64,000 bases of DNA from Zea mays (taxonomy: Eukaryota; Streptophyta; Magnoliopsida; Poales; Poaceae): assembly GCF_902167145.1 (NCBI RefSeq), contig NC_050104.1, positions 10,128,001-10,192,000 of the forward strand. Direction: 5' to 3'. The position numbers and the translations under genes were made by a program. This document shows, piece by piece, positions 1 through 14,980 of the stretch. Numbering within the stretch: position 1 is the first letter of the stretch; the number at the start of each line of letters is the position of its first letter. The notes under the pieces were generated by a model, which was given only the letters and a program-made list of their open reading frames with translations, was not told the origin of the DNA and did no database searches.

Positions 1-56
1 CACAGTTGTTTCTTGGGATAGCAGCCACAAACTGGAAAACTGAAAGCTGGTCTTAC

Positions 57-3889
<3,833 letters not shown>

Positions 3890-3890
3890 T

Positions 3891-3898
3891 TATTTATA
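3891..3898 (-). promoter_or_regulatory. TATA box of the phosphatase gene
   Basis: On the minus strand the sequence reads CCCTATAAATAACGG, 83 bp before the ATG at 3808. This position leaves room for a short 5' UTR. No other TATA-like site is as well placed. Confidence 0.6.
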
Positions 3899-3899
3899 G

Positions 3900-5070
3900 G
3901 GAAGAAGGCGAAAAACAAAAGGTAGCATGAGAGGTTTTTGCCTAGAAAATATCGTGTGCAATCAGGTTGATGTTTAATCATCTAGTAGATCCAATTACAA
4001 CTAAGGGCTCTTTTGGCGCGACTCTTTGAACGACTCTAGCTCGGACTTATCATAAAGCCCTACCTAATGGTAAAATATTCGGTTTCTCGTCGAAAGCCCT
4101 TGAAAAAGTAGAGTCGTTTTTGTGTTGAAAGATAGAGCACAAAAACATGGCTTCTATTTAGGGTGGAAACGAGCCAAGCCAATCTCGACTCGGATCGTTG
4201 CGGCTCGGCCATGTAACGAGTTGAGCTCGGTCTAACAAGCCTGAAAAGTTGGCTCATGAGTCGGCTCGCCGAGCCAACGAGCTTGGCCATAAGCATAAAC
4301 TTACATCCAAATTATAATATAAAATTTCAAAATTAATTTAAATAACATATTTTAAATTAGTATTGATTTCGCACATATCAGATACTCATCGGGTAACGAG
4401 TATGGACAATAGATATCCATACGCGCGAAAAAATATTTGTGAATATTTTATTATATTCATACTCATATCTATAGATAATAAATTCTATCATATCTGTATC
4501 CGATGGATAATTACTTGTGGATATTTATCCATACACGTACTCACTCCCATCCCTAATTTTGAGAGTGAAAGGGGGGTGGTGATTTGATTATGGAGCACGT
4601 AATGTTATGAAATATTATGGAGCAATGAACTATATGAATGTTTTTATGGTCGACATATGTTTCATGGACTAAGAATTGAATTTATATTCCTGCTGAATTA
4701 GTGACCACAGGAAATATCATACCCCCACAAATAGTCCCCATATCACCTTGATAGAAGCGTCCACGGGAAAGAGGCCCACATAACCTATAACTAATATACA
4801 GTATATACATAGGACCGGTATGAACAGATATTCGCGCTGCAGCTTCAGTGATTTGTGACGGAAAAACAACACGGTTCGAATATTGCGGCTGGAAGGTCGC
4901 CGATGGTCCTTATCGACCGTTACGGTAGTTATCCACTGTCTCATAATCTATACTATATTTAAAGTATCAGTTTAAACAGTCGTTCCACGTCATCTTTTTA
5001 CAAATAACCCCTCACAGCTATTTCAAATTAATCCGTTGCACGACTATAGATGGTCAAACGGCGGTCTAAC
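3900..5070. other. Intergenic stretch upstream of the phosphatase gene
   Basis: No supportable gene. At about 4160-4290 there is a run of GAGCTCG/CGAGCC-like motifs. At 4365-4555 there is an AT-rich stretch containing GGGTA/TACCC-type words, ending in CCCATCCCTA. Together these resemble a decayed hAT-like element beginning TAGGGTGG near 4158, but the flanks do not show a matching 8-bp duplication. I leave it unclassified. Confidence 0.4.
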
Positions 5071-5073
5071 TAA

Positions 5074-5377
5074 GTGTGTGTTTGGCATGGCTCTGCTCCA
5101 CCCCAGAGCAGCTGTACTCCAAAACTCCGGGTGGAGCAGCTCTGCACCAGAGTTTAGATTGTTTCTAATAATCGGTGGCAATGGGGGGTAAATAACTCCA
5201 AACTTCATGTCTAGGTTGCTTTTTTGGAGTTTCCAGAGTAGCAAAATAGGTACTCCAAAAAATTGTATTGCAGCTCCAAAAACTCCATAGAGTTTATGAC
5301 TCTGGAGTTAGGGTGTTTGGCATACCCTAGCCAGCTCCTCCTTAGAGTTTTGCTCTGGAGCCATGCCAAACACGCCC
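5074..5377. mobile_element. Tourist-like (PIF/Harbinger) MITE
   Basis: 304 bp with ends GTGTGTTTGGCATGGCTC and GAGCCATGCCAAACACGC as near-perfect inverted repeats. It is flanked by TAA on both sides (5071-5073, 5378-5380), the Harbinger-type 3-bp duplication. The interior is rich in GGAGTTTT/CTCCA words and has no reading frame of interest. Confidence 0.8.
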
Positions 5378-5380
5378 TAA

Positions 5381-5685
5381 GTCAGACGCCCGTGTACCAC
5401 AACTCTGGCCCAGGCACGTCTGACTGTGCCGAGCCAGCCCGTTAGCCTGTCGGCCCCGTGGGCCACAAGTCTGGTCCAGGCACGTCATGCCGGCCTGCTG
5501 ACTGTGCCGAACCAGCCCGTTAGCCTGTCGGCCCATTTGATTAAATCAGCGTAAAATGTTAAAAACAGTGTAAGAGGTGGTGTTTGAACCCATGCCCTGA
5601 TGGAAGAAGGGCAGGAGACAGTGGGTGAAGCTGTCTAACCTGTAGCACATCATGCTCAGATGTTTTTAATATTGAATATAAATTG
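5381..5685. other. Non-coding spacer with a short direct duplication
   Basis: No gene. A roughly 50-bp segment containing GTGCCGAGCCAGCCCGTTAG at about 5427 is repeated at about 5504 with a few changes. The five bases AATTG (5681-5685) directly precede the Sirevirus LTR and are its likely left target copy. Confidence 0.5.
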
Positions 5686-6853
5686 TGAAAGGGAAATAGG
5701 CTTACACCTTTTCCTATATGAATTTTGGTGGTTGAATTGTCCAACACAAATTAATTGGACTAACTAGTTGCTCTAAATTATGAGTTCTACAGATGCCAAA
5801 TGTTCAACACAAATCAATAAAAGTCCAAGAAAGGGTTCAAATAAAAAGAACAAAAGACAACCGAAGTGTGCCCTGGTCTGGCGCACCGGACTGTCCGGTA
5901 CACCGGACAGTGTTCAGTGCACCAGGGAACCCAACTCCGAACTTGCCACCTTCGGGAATTCTGGGAGCCGCTCCGCTATAATTCACCGGACTGTCTGGTG
6001 CGCCAGCGGAGTAACGGCTACACAGTGCCAACGGTCGTCTGCAAAAGTACAGTAAAAGTGAACAGTGCGCGCCTGCGCGCGCAGAAGTCAGAGCAGCGCC
6101 AGAAGGCGCACCAGACAGTGAATAGTGCCCGTCTGGTGCACCACCGGACTGTCCGGTGGCCCAGAAGTCAGAAGCTCCAACGGTCGAACCCTAACGGTCG
6201 GGTGACGTGGCTGGCGCACCGGACTGTCCGGTGCGCCATACGACAGCAGCCTCCACCAACGGTTCTTTTGGTGGTTGGGGCTATAAATACCCCCAACCAC
6301 CACACTTCAATGCATCCAAGTTTTCAGCCTTCAAACCCCATACAAGAGCTATAGCATTCAATACAAGACACAAACAAAGAGATCAAATCCTCTCCCAAGT
6401 CTGGAATCACTCCAACTAAATTAGTGACTAGAGAGAGAGATATTTGTGTTCATTTGAGCTTTTGCACTTGGATTGCTTTTCTTCTTCCTTCTTTCTTGTT
6501 TCCAACTCAATTGTAATCAAGACAAGAGACACCAATTGTGTGGTGGTCCTTGTGGGGACTTTGTGTCCCGATTGATTGAGAAGAGAAGCTCACTCGGTCT
6601 AGGTGACCGTTTGAGAGACGGAAAGAGTTGAAAGAGACTCGGTCTTTGTGACCGCCTCAACGGGGAGTAGGTTTGCAAGAACCGAACCTCGGTAAAATAA
6701 ATCACCGTGTCATCCGTTCTTATTTGCTTGTGATTTGTTTTCGCCCTCTCTTTCGGACTCGAATTTAATTCTAACGCTAACCTCGGCTTGTAGAGTGTGC
6801 TTAAGTTTATAAATTTCAGATTTGCCTATTCACCCCCCTCTAGGCGACTTTCA
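5686..6853 (+). mobile_element. 5' LTR of an Opie-like Sirevirus (Ty1/copia)
   Basis: 1168 bp starting TGAAAGGGAAATAGG and ending GGCGACTTTCA. It contains a cluster of CACCGGAC/GTCCGGTG palindromes between 5880 and 6240, followed by a TATA box at 6282-6289. That arrangement is known for Sirevirus LTRs. A primer-binding site follows 2 bp after the LTR. The matching 3' LTR is absent, so the element is truncated on its right side. Confidence 0.88.
6282..6289 (+). promoter_or_regulatory. LTR core promoter TATA box
   Basis: TATAAATA lies directly downstream of the palindrome cluster in the Opie-like LTR, in the sense orientation of the element. Confidence 0.7.
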
Positions 6854-6855
6854 AT

Positions 6856-6867
6856 TGGTATCAAAGC
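6856..6867 (+). promoter_or_regulatory. Primer-binding site of the Opie-like element
   Basis: TGGTATCAAAGC follows the LTR end. It matches the complement of the initiator-methionine tRNA 3' end with one mismatch, as in most copia elements. Confidence 0.8.
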
Positions 6868-7686
6868 TCGGTACTTCATTAGAGCCTAACCGCTCGAAGT
6901 GATGTTGGGAGCATTCGCCAAGAGGGAGATCGGGACCGGCGACAAGTCCGCAAGCTCGGGAAGAACACACTCAAGGGAGTCCGCCCACAAGCACAAGGAG
7001 GAATCCTCTGCCTCCATCAAGTCCCAACGGAAGGGTGATAAGAAGAAAAAGATGAAGAAGGTGGTCTACTACGAGACCGACTCTTCGTCGCCCTCCACCT
7101 CCGGCTCAGAATCGGCATCCGTCACTTCTAAGCGCAATGAGCGCAAAAAGTATAGTAAGATGCCCCTTCGCTATCCTCGTATTTCAAAACACACTCCATT
7201 ACTTTCCGTCCCATTAGGCAAACCACCTATGTTTGATGGTGAAGATTATTCTATGTGGAGTGATAAAATGAGGTATCACCTAACCTCACTCCACAAAAGC
7301 ATATGGGATATTGTTGAGTATGGAGCGCAGGTACCAAAGGAAGGGGACAAGGATTATGATTCGGAGGAGGTCGAATAAATCCAACACTTCAACTCCCAAG
7401 CCACTACTATACTCCTCGCATCTCTAAGTCGAGAGGAGTACAATAAGGTGCAAGGGTTGAAGAGTGCAAAGGAGATTTGGGACGTGCTCAAAATCGCGCA
7501 CGAAGGAGACGAGGTGACCGAGATCACCAAGAGGGAGACGATCGAGGGGGAGCTCGGTCGATTCATGCTTCACCAAGGGGAGGAGCCACAAGCGATGTAC
7601 AACCGGCTTAAGACCTTGGTGAACCAAGTGCGCAACCTCGGGAGCACCAAATGGGATGACCATGAGATGATCAAGGTTATTCTTAG

Positions 7687-10114
7687 CACTACAGGAAACG
7701 CATAAATTTTCGTAGGCCGGCCCACGAAAATACAATGTTATTTTCGTCGGCCATCGTGACCGACGAAAATGTGGACTATTTTCGTGGGTCAGGCAATATT
7801 TTCGTCGGCAGGCCGACGAAGATACGAAAGTTATTTTCGTCGGCCTCCACACCGACAAAAATTTTGTGTATTTTCGTCGGCCTCAGCCCGGCCGACGAAA
7901 ATATGTCCTTTATTTTCGTCGACCTCAGACCGGCCGACGGAAATAAACATTTAACGGGCCACTATTTTCGTCGGCCTCACTGAGGCCGACGAAAATAGAG
8001 GTCGTTAATCTTCCATCCCGGCCTCACCGCACCTTCTCTCTCTCGCTCGTCTTATCTTCTCTCACCCGCCCTCAACCGCGCTGCGCCGCACGCCCTCGCC
8101 GTGCGCCCGCCGAGCCGCCGCCGCGCCGCGCGCCCTCGCCGCGCCGCGCCACGCCAAGCCGCCTCCCCACGCCGCGCCCCCTCCGAGCAGCCGCGCCCTC
8201 GCCGCTTGCCCTCGCCGTGCCGCGTGCCCTCGCCGCGCCGCACCACGCCGAGCCGCCTCCCCACGTCGCGCCCACTCCGAGCAGCCGTCCCACGCCGCGG
8301 CCCCCTCCACCGTTGCCACGATAATGGTTTTACTTAGTTTATAGTAATTAGTTAGCTAATTTACTTGATATAATGTATAGATTGATAGCTATTCACTTGT
8401 TAGTATAAATAGTTAGCTAGGTATTTATATGTAGGATACTTGTAGCATTTTGTTTAACACATTGATATCACATGGTTAGCATATTGTTCATTATGTAGCT
8501 ATCGTGCAATATTCTGTGTTGGCAACCATCGTGTTGTTGTTTCTTTGCAGGTTTTAGAAACATCACTTTATAGTGGAGGTGCTGTTGATTTTTTATTGAC
8601 AATAGTAATTTTTGTACATAGGTGTTCAACTATGTGTATCATGCAGGTTTGCCTTTGGCACCGGCGTTGTGGAGTACAACAGGACAATAGGTCAAGGGAA
8701 GGCATCGTCTTCGGCAGGGAGTTCTCGCTCCTCCAAGTCTACTCGAGAGGCTCAGCTGGAGGAGGAGACTCGGGCAGCACAGGACCAGGCTCGAGCAGCA
8801 CAGGAGCAGGCTCGAGCAACGCAGGAGCAGGTCGGACAGCTGACGCAGTATATGGCTTCTTATTTTTAGGTAATTCGTCTATCTCATCACGTGTCATTGA
8901 ATTCAAAGTATAATGTTGTGATTCTAACGTTTCATCCATTTGCAGGAAATGACTACTCGACTCGGCCCTGATATGAACTTGCCCGCTTTTCGCCCTCCCC
9001 AGGTAACACTATCTGAACACTTCAATTCCATAGCAACTCTTTTTTTATTATAAAAAATGGCTCGCAGGCACAAGGATGGGGACAGTGGCCAGGACAAGCT
9101 CCAACGTCGCAGCCACAGTGGACCGGTGTTGGGTGGACGCAGGCACCTCCAGGCACTTGGACGCCTCCACCACCCCAAGGATCGCAGCCAGTCCCGGGAT
9201 GGGTGCCACCGGCGGACTCTCAGCCATTTCAAGCGTGGATGGCACCGCCACCGACGGGGTGGGTGCCACCACCTCAGGGGTGGCCAGCACAACAGTATCC
9301 GTGGATGCATGCACAACCTCCTCATCACCATGGATCACAGGTGACGTTCCATGTTTAGTTTTATGCAAATGGTGACCAAACATAGCAATGTATAGGTATA
9401 GGGATAGCAAAACACAACCTTATTTGAATGATTGATGAATTGCAGGGTTCAGCGTCACAGGCTCAGGGATCGGAGGGTGCTGTCAACATCCAAGACTTCT
9501 TCGTCCATGGTTCTGGAGGCAGTGGCTAAAACTCCCACAGCCCGCATGAGTGAGTAGTGAGTAGTGAGTTTGTTTGAATGTGTATTGATTGTGAATGTTT
9601 GAAACTATGGATGTGTATGGCCAAAACTCCCACGAAAACTATGTATGGACTTATGGACTATGGACTATTTATGTACTATGGAAGGTTGTGAATGTGTTTT
9701 GTGAATTGTGTATTTTTCTTGTGAATCTGTATATGTGAATTGTGATATTGTGAATTGTGTCTTTTGCTCTCAATTGAAAGGTGCACAAAATTCTATTTTG
9801 GGGGGGGGTATCATGAATTTTTGTCGGCCTGATTGCAGGCCGACGAAAATACTGCCAGCTATTTTCGTCGGCCACCACCGGGGCCGACGAAAATCAGGCT
9901 CCTATTTTCGTCGGCCACCGAGGCCGACGAAAATAGTCAGCCGACCAACTATTTTCGTCGGCTTTGGGGAATCGTCGGTACCGACGTAAATAGTTGCCTA
10001 TTTTTGTCGAACTTATTTTCGACGGCTCTACCGACGAAAATAGTGTATTTTCGTCGATTTATGCTTATTTTCGTGGGTTTTTGGCCCACGAAAATTTAGG
10101 TGTTTCCTATAGTG
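7687..10114 (+). mobile_element. Non-autonomous CACTA transposon inside the Sirevirus gag
   Basis: 2428 bp starting CACTACAGGAAACG and ending GTTTCCTATAGTG, with TAG on both sides (7684-7686, 10115-10117). Both subterminal regions are packed with inverted and direct copies of TTTTCGTCGG. The interior has a GC-rich stretch (8040-8320) and C-terminal exons of a Transposase_24-type protein. It lacks the TNPD-like transposase, so it would need a helper element to move. Confidence 0.92.
8647..9529 (+). pseudogene. C-terminal exons of a CACTA Transposase_24-type (TNPA-like) gene
   Basis: Four exon-like blocks with GT/AG borders: 8647-8869, 8946-9002, 9068-9340 and 9446-9529. They encode a Glu/Gln/Ala coiled segment (repeats of RAAQEQA), a short linker (TTRLGPDMNLPAF), a Pro/Trp/Gln-rich region (QGWGQWPGQAP, GWVPPPQGWPAQQ) and a closing VNIQDFFVHG before the stop. 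This order is typical of the C-terminus of plant En/Spm-type accessory proteins. The last codon of the first block is TAG (8867-8869), probably from CAG, so the frame is broken. N-terminal exons are absent or replaced by the GC-rich block. Confidence 0.6.
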
Positions 10115-11036
10115 TAGATCACTCGTTTTTCTTAACCCTACACAAATTCAATTAACTCGTGGTGATCCAAGGTATAAACTAATGTCTCCCGAGGAAGTAA
10201 TAGGAAAATTTGTGAGCTTTGAATTGATGATCAAAGGCTCCAAGAAAATCATCGAGCAAGGCGCCACCTCAACACCCGAGGTGCAACCCGTCGCATTCAA
10301 GGCGACGGAAGAAGAGAAGAGGATTCTACTCCAAGTAGGAATCCCATCGACGCCTCCAAGCTCGACAACGAGGAAATGGCACTCATCATCAAAAGCTTCC
10401 GCCAAATCCTCAAGCAAAGGAGGGGGAAGGATTACAAACCCCGCTCCAAGAAGGTTTGCTACAAATGTGGTAAGCCCGGTCATTTTATCGCTAAATGTCC
10501 TTTGTCTAGTGATAGTGACAGGGGCGACGACAAGAAGGGAAAGAGAAGAGAAAAGAAGAGGTACTACAAGAAGAAGGGCGGCGATGCCCATATTTGCCGG
10601 GAGTGGGACTCCGACGAGAGCTCCACCGACTCCTCCTCCGATGAGGACGCCGCAAACATCGTCGTCACCAAAGGGCTTCTCTTCCCCAACATCGGCCACA
10701 AGTGCCTCATGGCAAAGGATGGTAAGAAAAAGAAGGTAAAATCAAGATCCTCCAATAAGTATGCAACATCTAGTGATGAGGAAAATTCTAGTGATGATGA
10801 GGATAACTTGCTTACTCTTTTGCCAATCTTAACATGTAATAAAAAGAGAAATTGAATAAATTAATTAGTGCCATTCATGATAAGGATGAACTCTTGGATA
10901 GCCAAGAGGACTTCCTTATTAAAGAGAACAAAAAGCATGTTAAGGTTAAAAATTCTTATGCTCTAGAGGTAGAAAAATGTGAAAAATTAACTAGTAAGCT
11001 AAGCACTTGCCATGACACTATTTCCAACCTTAGAGT

Positions 11037-12191
11037 AACCTTGTGGTTGCTTATTGACCACCGATCCTTCGGTTATTTGGAGGGTATGGTGACGAGGAGC
11101 TTCTATGTTGAAGTTGTATGTACTGGCTATTTGCCCCCAAACGGATGACCCCTTTTTGTTATTGCCTCAATGGGATCCATAAAGTATAGTAGCCACATGT
11201 GGACCTATAAATTTATGAACTAAAAAACTATTGTTGATCTTACAATTTCATCGAATTCATAAAAAATATGTGTACTTACTAGGCTTTTGTCATCTATCTT
11301 TGTCTAGCCCTTCGTCGTTGGAATTGATTAGCACTAGAGTAAGAAAATTGGTTCGAAACTGTATCACTATGGCTGCTTGGGGGCTCTACCGTGACTACAA
11401 GAGGATAAAATGGAGGACAAGAAGCATATGGGGGAGGAGCACCAAACAGGGAGTGGATGTAGGAGGGTATAATATGGAGCAACAAATGGAAGAGGAGCAC
11501 CGTATGATCCATAAGGAGGAGCATCATATGGATACCAATATGGGCATGAAGGAATGTATGTATAAGAGAAAGGTTGAGAGGGAGCGTTGATGATAGAAGC
11601 TTTAGTGGTAGGAGGAACGTTGATGGTAGGAACTTTAGTAATAGGAGGAGAAGCATCGATGGTAGGATTTTCATTGGTAGGACAAGGAGCATCCATGGAT
11701 GATCGTTGTGGATACAAAGGGGGAGGATATGGATATAGAAACAAAGTTTGTAGACTCGGCGAACGTGGATGAACAGGAACATCCTCCTAATGATGATGGA
11801 CGAGAGAAAGACAATCAAGGAAGACCTGCCCCTACACTCTACAAAGCCAATATAAATCTAACGCAATGTTCCAATGTCAATCTAACACAATATTTCGTCG
11901 CACACAATTTCACGCATAGCATTCTCTCTCTCCCACAAAGGAAAATTCAGAAATTTGCAATCGATGTTCTTTGAACAGTTTACATTACCATCATGCAACC
12001 ACATCTACAATTTGATCTACAGTCTATCCATATTATATATCCTAGTTTCTAGGGAAAACAAAAAAACCACTAAAAGGGACTGGATCAGACATTGCAACTT
12101 GTAGGAGGCGTATATGTGGTTAAGTATAATGACAATTGAACTCTTATTTGAGCTCTCTCGATATGATTTTGTTGGGGTTTTTTCCATTAGC
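11037..12191. other. Unclassified sequence right of the truncated Sirevirus
   Basis: No gene is confidently supported. On the minus strand at 11744-11367 there is a 125-codon open frame rich in Pro, Tyr and Ala (YWYPYDAPPYGSYGAP and spaced PTI/PTT words). It could be a fragment of a retrotransposon gag linker or a spurious frame on a purine-rich strand. The abrupt switch at 11037 looks like a deletion junction. Confidence 0.35.
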
Positions 12192-12194
12192 TTA

Positions 12195-12322
12195 GGGCTG
12201 GTTTGGTGATAAGGGTTCCCGAGGGGATTTATGGGGAGGGATCCACTTGTTATTCAAATTTTAATAGCAATGAGATTTCTTCTCATGGATCCCCTCGGGA
12301 TCCCTGATCACCAAATCAGTCT
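12195..12322. mobile_element. Tourist-like MITE
   Basis: 128 bp with inverted ends GGGCTGGTTTGGTGAT and ATCACCAAATCAGTCT, flanked by TTA (12192-12194, 12323-12325). The arms also pair inward through CCCGAGGGGAT, so the whole element folds into a hairpin. Confidence 0.78.
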
Positions 12323-12650
12323 TTAGTGGCTTAGCGAAAACTAAGCCTAAAACAAGAAAGTTTAAGGCAATTTTTTTTCTCACATACCAGAACTACACGA
12401 AAATATGGCTTTTGTGGCTTCACTATTTTTGAGAGGTTTAAACCGTACCAAAACCCTTGCCACAGAAACCGTATCTAGAGTTCTAGACAAGTGCATCCGA
12501 CCATGGGCGTTAGCATCTCACTCGACGGAGAGCAAAGATGACCATATAAAAAAAAGAAATATCTCTTCCACACGTATATATTAGGTATAAACAACAACCA
12601 TGCATGACCATGTAAAAACGAAAAATATCTCTTCCCGTCATAGCCACGTA

Positions 12651-12730
12651 CTCCCTCCGTTTCTTTTTATTTGTCGCTGGATAGTGTAAAATCGCACTAT
12701 CCAGCGACAAATAAAAAGAAACGGAGAGAT
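12651..12730. mobile_element. Short Stowaway-like hairpin MITE
   Basis: 80 bp starting CTCCCTCCGTTTC after a TA. It is nearly a perfect hairpin: TTTATTTGTCGCTGGATAGT pairs with ACTATCCAGCGACAAATAAA around a short loop. The right end is one or two bases irregular. Confidence 0.75.
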
Positions 12731-13058
12731 TACTATATATTGGGTGAAACAAGTAGCACGATCGCAGTGACAACTCAGCCCTTCCCTATGCACCGGCAGA
12801 GAAAAAACTTGCTGAAGAACGCATGCGGGTGACACCATGCCCCCATGTCATCACGCAGACCAAAGCAGAGTCGAAACATGGCCGGCGACCACCCGCCTGC
12901 TGACGCCGACCAGAAACACCCCCAAAGAGTCGCGAAACGCGAGGCCGATGATTTTGACGACCGACCGGACCCCATAAATTTGTCGTACCCTAGCTCCCGC
13001 GCACGGCCGGCCGCAGCGGCGTCGATCGCCTGTTTTGACGCCGTAGGGCTCTTCTTCT
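12731..13058. other. Spacer with no supportable gene
   Basis: Moderately GC-rich unique-looking sequence. Short open frames exist on both strands around 12845-13078, but none has a recognisable domain, start context or splice partner. Confidence 0.4.
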
Positions 13059-13348
13059 CTATTTGACAATGAATGCAAACTTGGTTCCTTAATTGGTTCT
13101 AACCTCTAACGATATTAACTTTCATGTAACAAGATGATTTTACTCCTATTGAATAATTGTTTATGTATGAATACTTATAATAAAAATAATGGTATTGTAT
13201 TAATTATTCATATGTAAATACTACTATTCATACATAAATAATTATTCAACATGAGTAAAATCGTATTTTTACATGAAAGTTAACATCGTTAGAGATTAGA
13301 ATTAACGGTAGTGTCTATAAAACCAAATTTGCATTCAGTATCAAATAG
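13059..13348. mobile_element. Foldback MITE of unclear superfamily
   Basis: About 290 bp with ends CTATTTGACAATGAATGC and GCATTCAGTATCAAATAG. The arms continue to pair inward for more than 100 bp, for example AACTTTCATGTAA against TTACATGAAAGTT. The terminal dinucleotides and target duplication are ambiguous, so I do not assign a superfamily. Confidence 0.6.
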
Positions 13349-13858
13349 AAAAAAGATATATACTCATGGGTCGTGTAAGTGGGTGTGAATGTGGAGCCAA
13401 CAACCAAGGTTCGAACCCCACCTATACATAATTTTATCTTATTTTTGCATAAAGTGGGAAGTGGAAGGGTGACACACGACGACAGTGTAACCATGAAAAC
13501 TGGTGCTACATAAATAGAGAAGAGATAACCATTATAACTATAGATGGTAAGTCAAAGTTATGGATGGATAAGATGTCCACGAGAGCCCCTTCGAAATGCG
13601 AAAATTTTCTTCTCAAAATTATGTGATTTAAAAAGGTCTTTAGACTTCGATCTATCTATGTATCTATCTATAAAAGATAGTGGTTAAAGATAGTGGTTAA
13701 AGTTGTATTTCGGAACATAAGAAGTTACCAGAGTGAAGGGCTAGTTTGACATAACTCTAGCTCTAAGGTCTATACTGAGCTCTAGATCCAAGATTTTCTA
13801 GAGTTACATGCCCGCCAAACAAAAACTAGTATCGATGACCAAATACGGTATCATATAA

Positions 13859-14047
13859 GGTCATGTTTAAATGTACTAGAGCTAATAGTTAGTTGGCTAA
13901 AAAGTTACTTCTAGTAGAATTGGCTAACTGTTAGCTCATTTGCTAAAAATAGATAATAGATGAACTATTAGGTTGGTTGTTTGGATGTCTACAGTTAATT
14001 TTCGCAATTAACTATTATATCTATCTCTACTATATTCAAACAAAACC
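13859..14047. mobile_element. Tourist-like MITE
   Basis: 189 bp with inverted ends GGTCATGTTTAAATGTA and TATTCAAACAAAACC, flanked by TAA (13856-13858, 14048-14050). AT-rich and non-coding. Confidence 0.72.
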
Positions 14048-14159
14048 TAAACCTATACATAATTTATTATTTTTCTTTTCTGAACCACTTATCAACAAAT
14101 AACGAAAAGGAGAGTATTCTACTAAAATTCAATAAGAAACAAAGGCAAAAGGGCATTAC

Positions 14160-14980
14160 CACTACCGAAACATAGTTCTTTGTCGAGTGTTGCAAGCACT
14201 CGGCAAAGCCTTGATAACACTCGGCAAAAGCTTTGTCGAGTGCAGGACTTGACAAAGAGGACTCGACGAACAGTTTATCAGCAACGACCTCTTTGCCGAG
14301 TACTTTATATCGGGCACTCGGTGAAGTCTTTGTTGAGTGCCAGCTAGCACTTGGCAAAAAAGTCACTGTGACGGTGATGGAGCATTTGTCTAGCGACAGG
14401 TCAGCAGGCACTCGGCAAAGGGAGATCCACTAAGCCCCCACGTCAGCTTCTGTGTCGGGTGTGCGTGCTTTTGTCGAGTGCTAGACCAGCAGACACTCGA
14501 CAAAGGGAGCTCCCGTGGGCACCATGCGCGGGCTCTGTGCCGAGTGTGAGCCTGGCACTCGACAAAGGTTTCTTATTTTCCGAGTGCCACGACCATAACA
14601 CTCGATTTAGAAGTTTTACCGGTTCCCAGGTGTGCTTCTTTGCCGAGTGTTCTGGTCATTACACTCAGCAAAGGCACTCTTTGTCGAGTGTGACATTCAG
14701 CAAAGTGACCAGAGATCCTCATATCCCCTTTTATTTGTTTTTATTATTCCATCGAAACAAATAAAAGATATATCACAGAATCTTCACATATACATCATAG
14801 ATATCATAGTATCATCGCATACATCATAGACACCAAGACCACAAATCTCACAAGTTTCTTCACAAAAGTAACATGTATCACAAAATAGTTCACAAAACTC
14901 ATAGAAATAAGTCCACAAACATCCAATGTATGCCATAAACATGTCTCACAACTAAGTTCAGAAGAACATTAGTGAGATGG
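14160..14980 (+). repeat. CACTA left subterminal repeat region
   Basis: At least ten copies of TTTGTCGAGTG or its complement CACTCGGCAAAG occur between 14178 and 14710, in both orientations. In CACTA elements such arrays are transposase-binding sites. The last 250 bp (14730-14980) are AT-rich and contain no motif I recognise. Confidence 0.75.

Larger units (their letters stand above)
6902..11036 (+). pseudogene. gag: Sirevirus gag, split by a CACTA insertion and with stops
   Basis: The coding parts are 6902-7686 and 10118-11036. Between them lies a CACTA element with a TAG target duplication; excising it and one copy restores the frame exactly. The N-terminus is Lys/Ser-rich. It is followed by the UBN2-like gag region (PPMFDGEDYSMW, about 7230) and a CCHC knuckle (CYKCGKPGHFIAKC, about 10458), then an acidic and coiled C-terminal part. 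Defects are TAA at 7376-7378, a one-base loss near 10818, and tandem TAA codons at 10837-10842. Each in-frame stop can be explained by C-to-T change at CAA. Coding similarity ends near 11036, so protease, integrase and reverse transcriptase are missing. Confidence 0.88.

Noticed and set aside
4156..4563. Possible hAT element (TAGGGTGG ... CCATCCCTA)
   Set aside because: The inverted ends are short and the 8-bp flanks do not match, so the boundaries cannot be supported.
5866..6354. Open frames across the Opie-like LTR
   Set aside because: They translate the palindrome repeats (HRTVR/APDCPV words) in several frames and cannot be genes.
8052..8337. Arg/Ala/Gly-rich open frames in the CACTA element
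   Set aside because: Pure composition effect of a CGCC-rich block; several frames on both strands are open at once.
13375..13445. tRNA-like A and B boxes (GTGTAAGTGGG, GGTTCGAACCCC), possible tRNA gene or SINE
   Set aside because: No cloverleaf can be drawn with a proper acceptor stem, and no SINE body or duplication is evident. Recorded only as a resemblance.
13740..13835. Inverted CTAGTTTG/CAAAAACTAG ends suggesting another MITE
   Set aside because: Arms pair weakly and no target duplication is visible.
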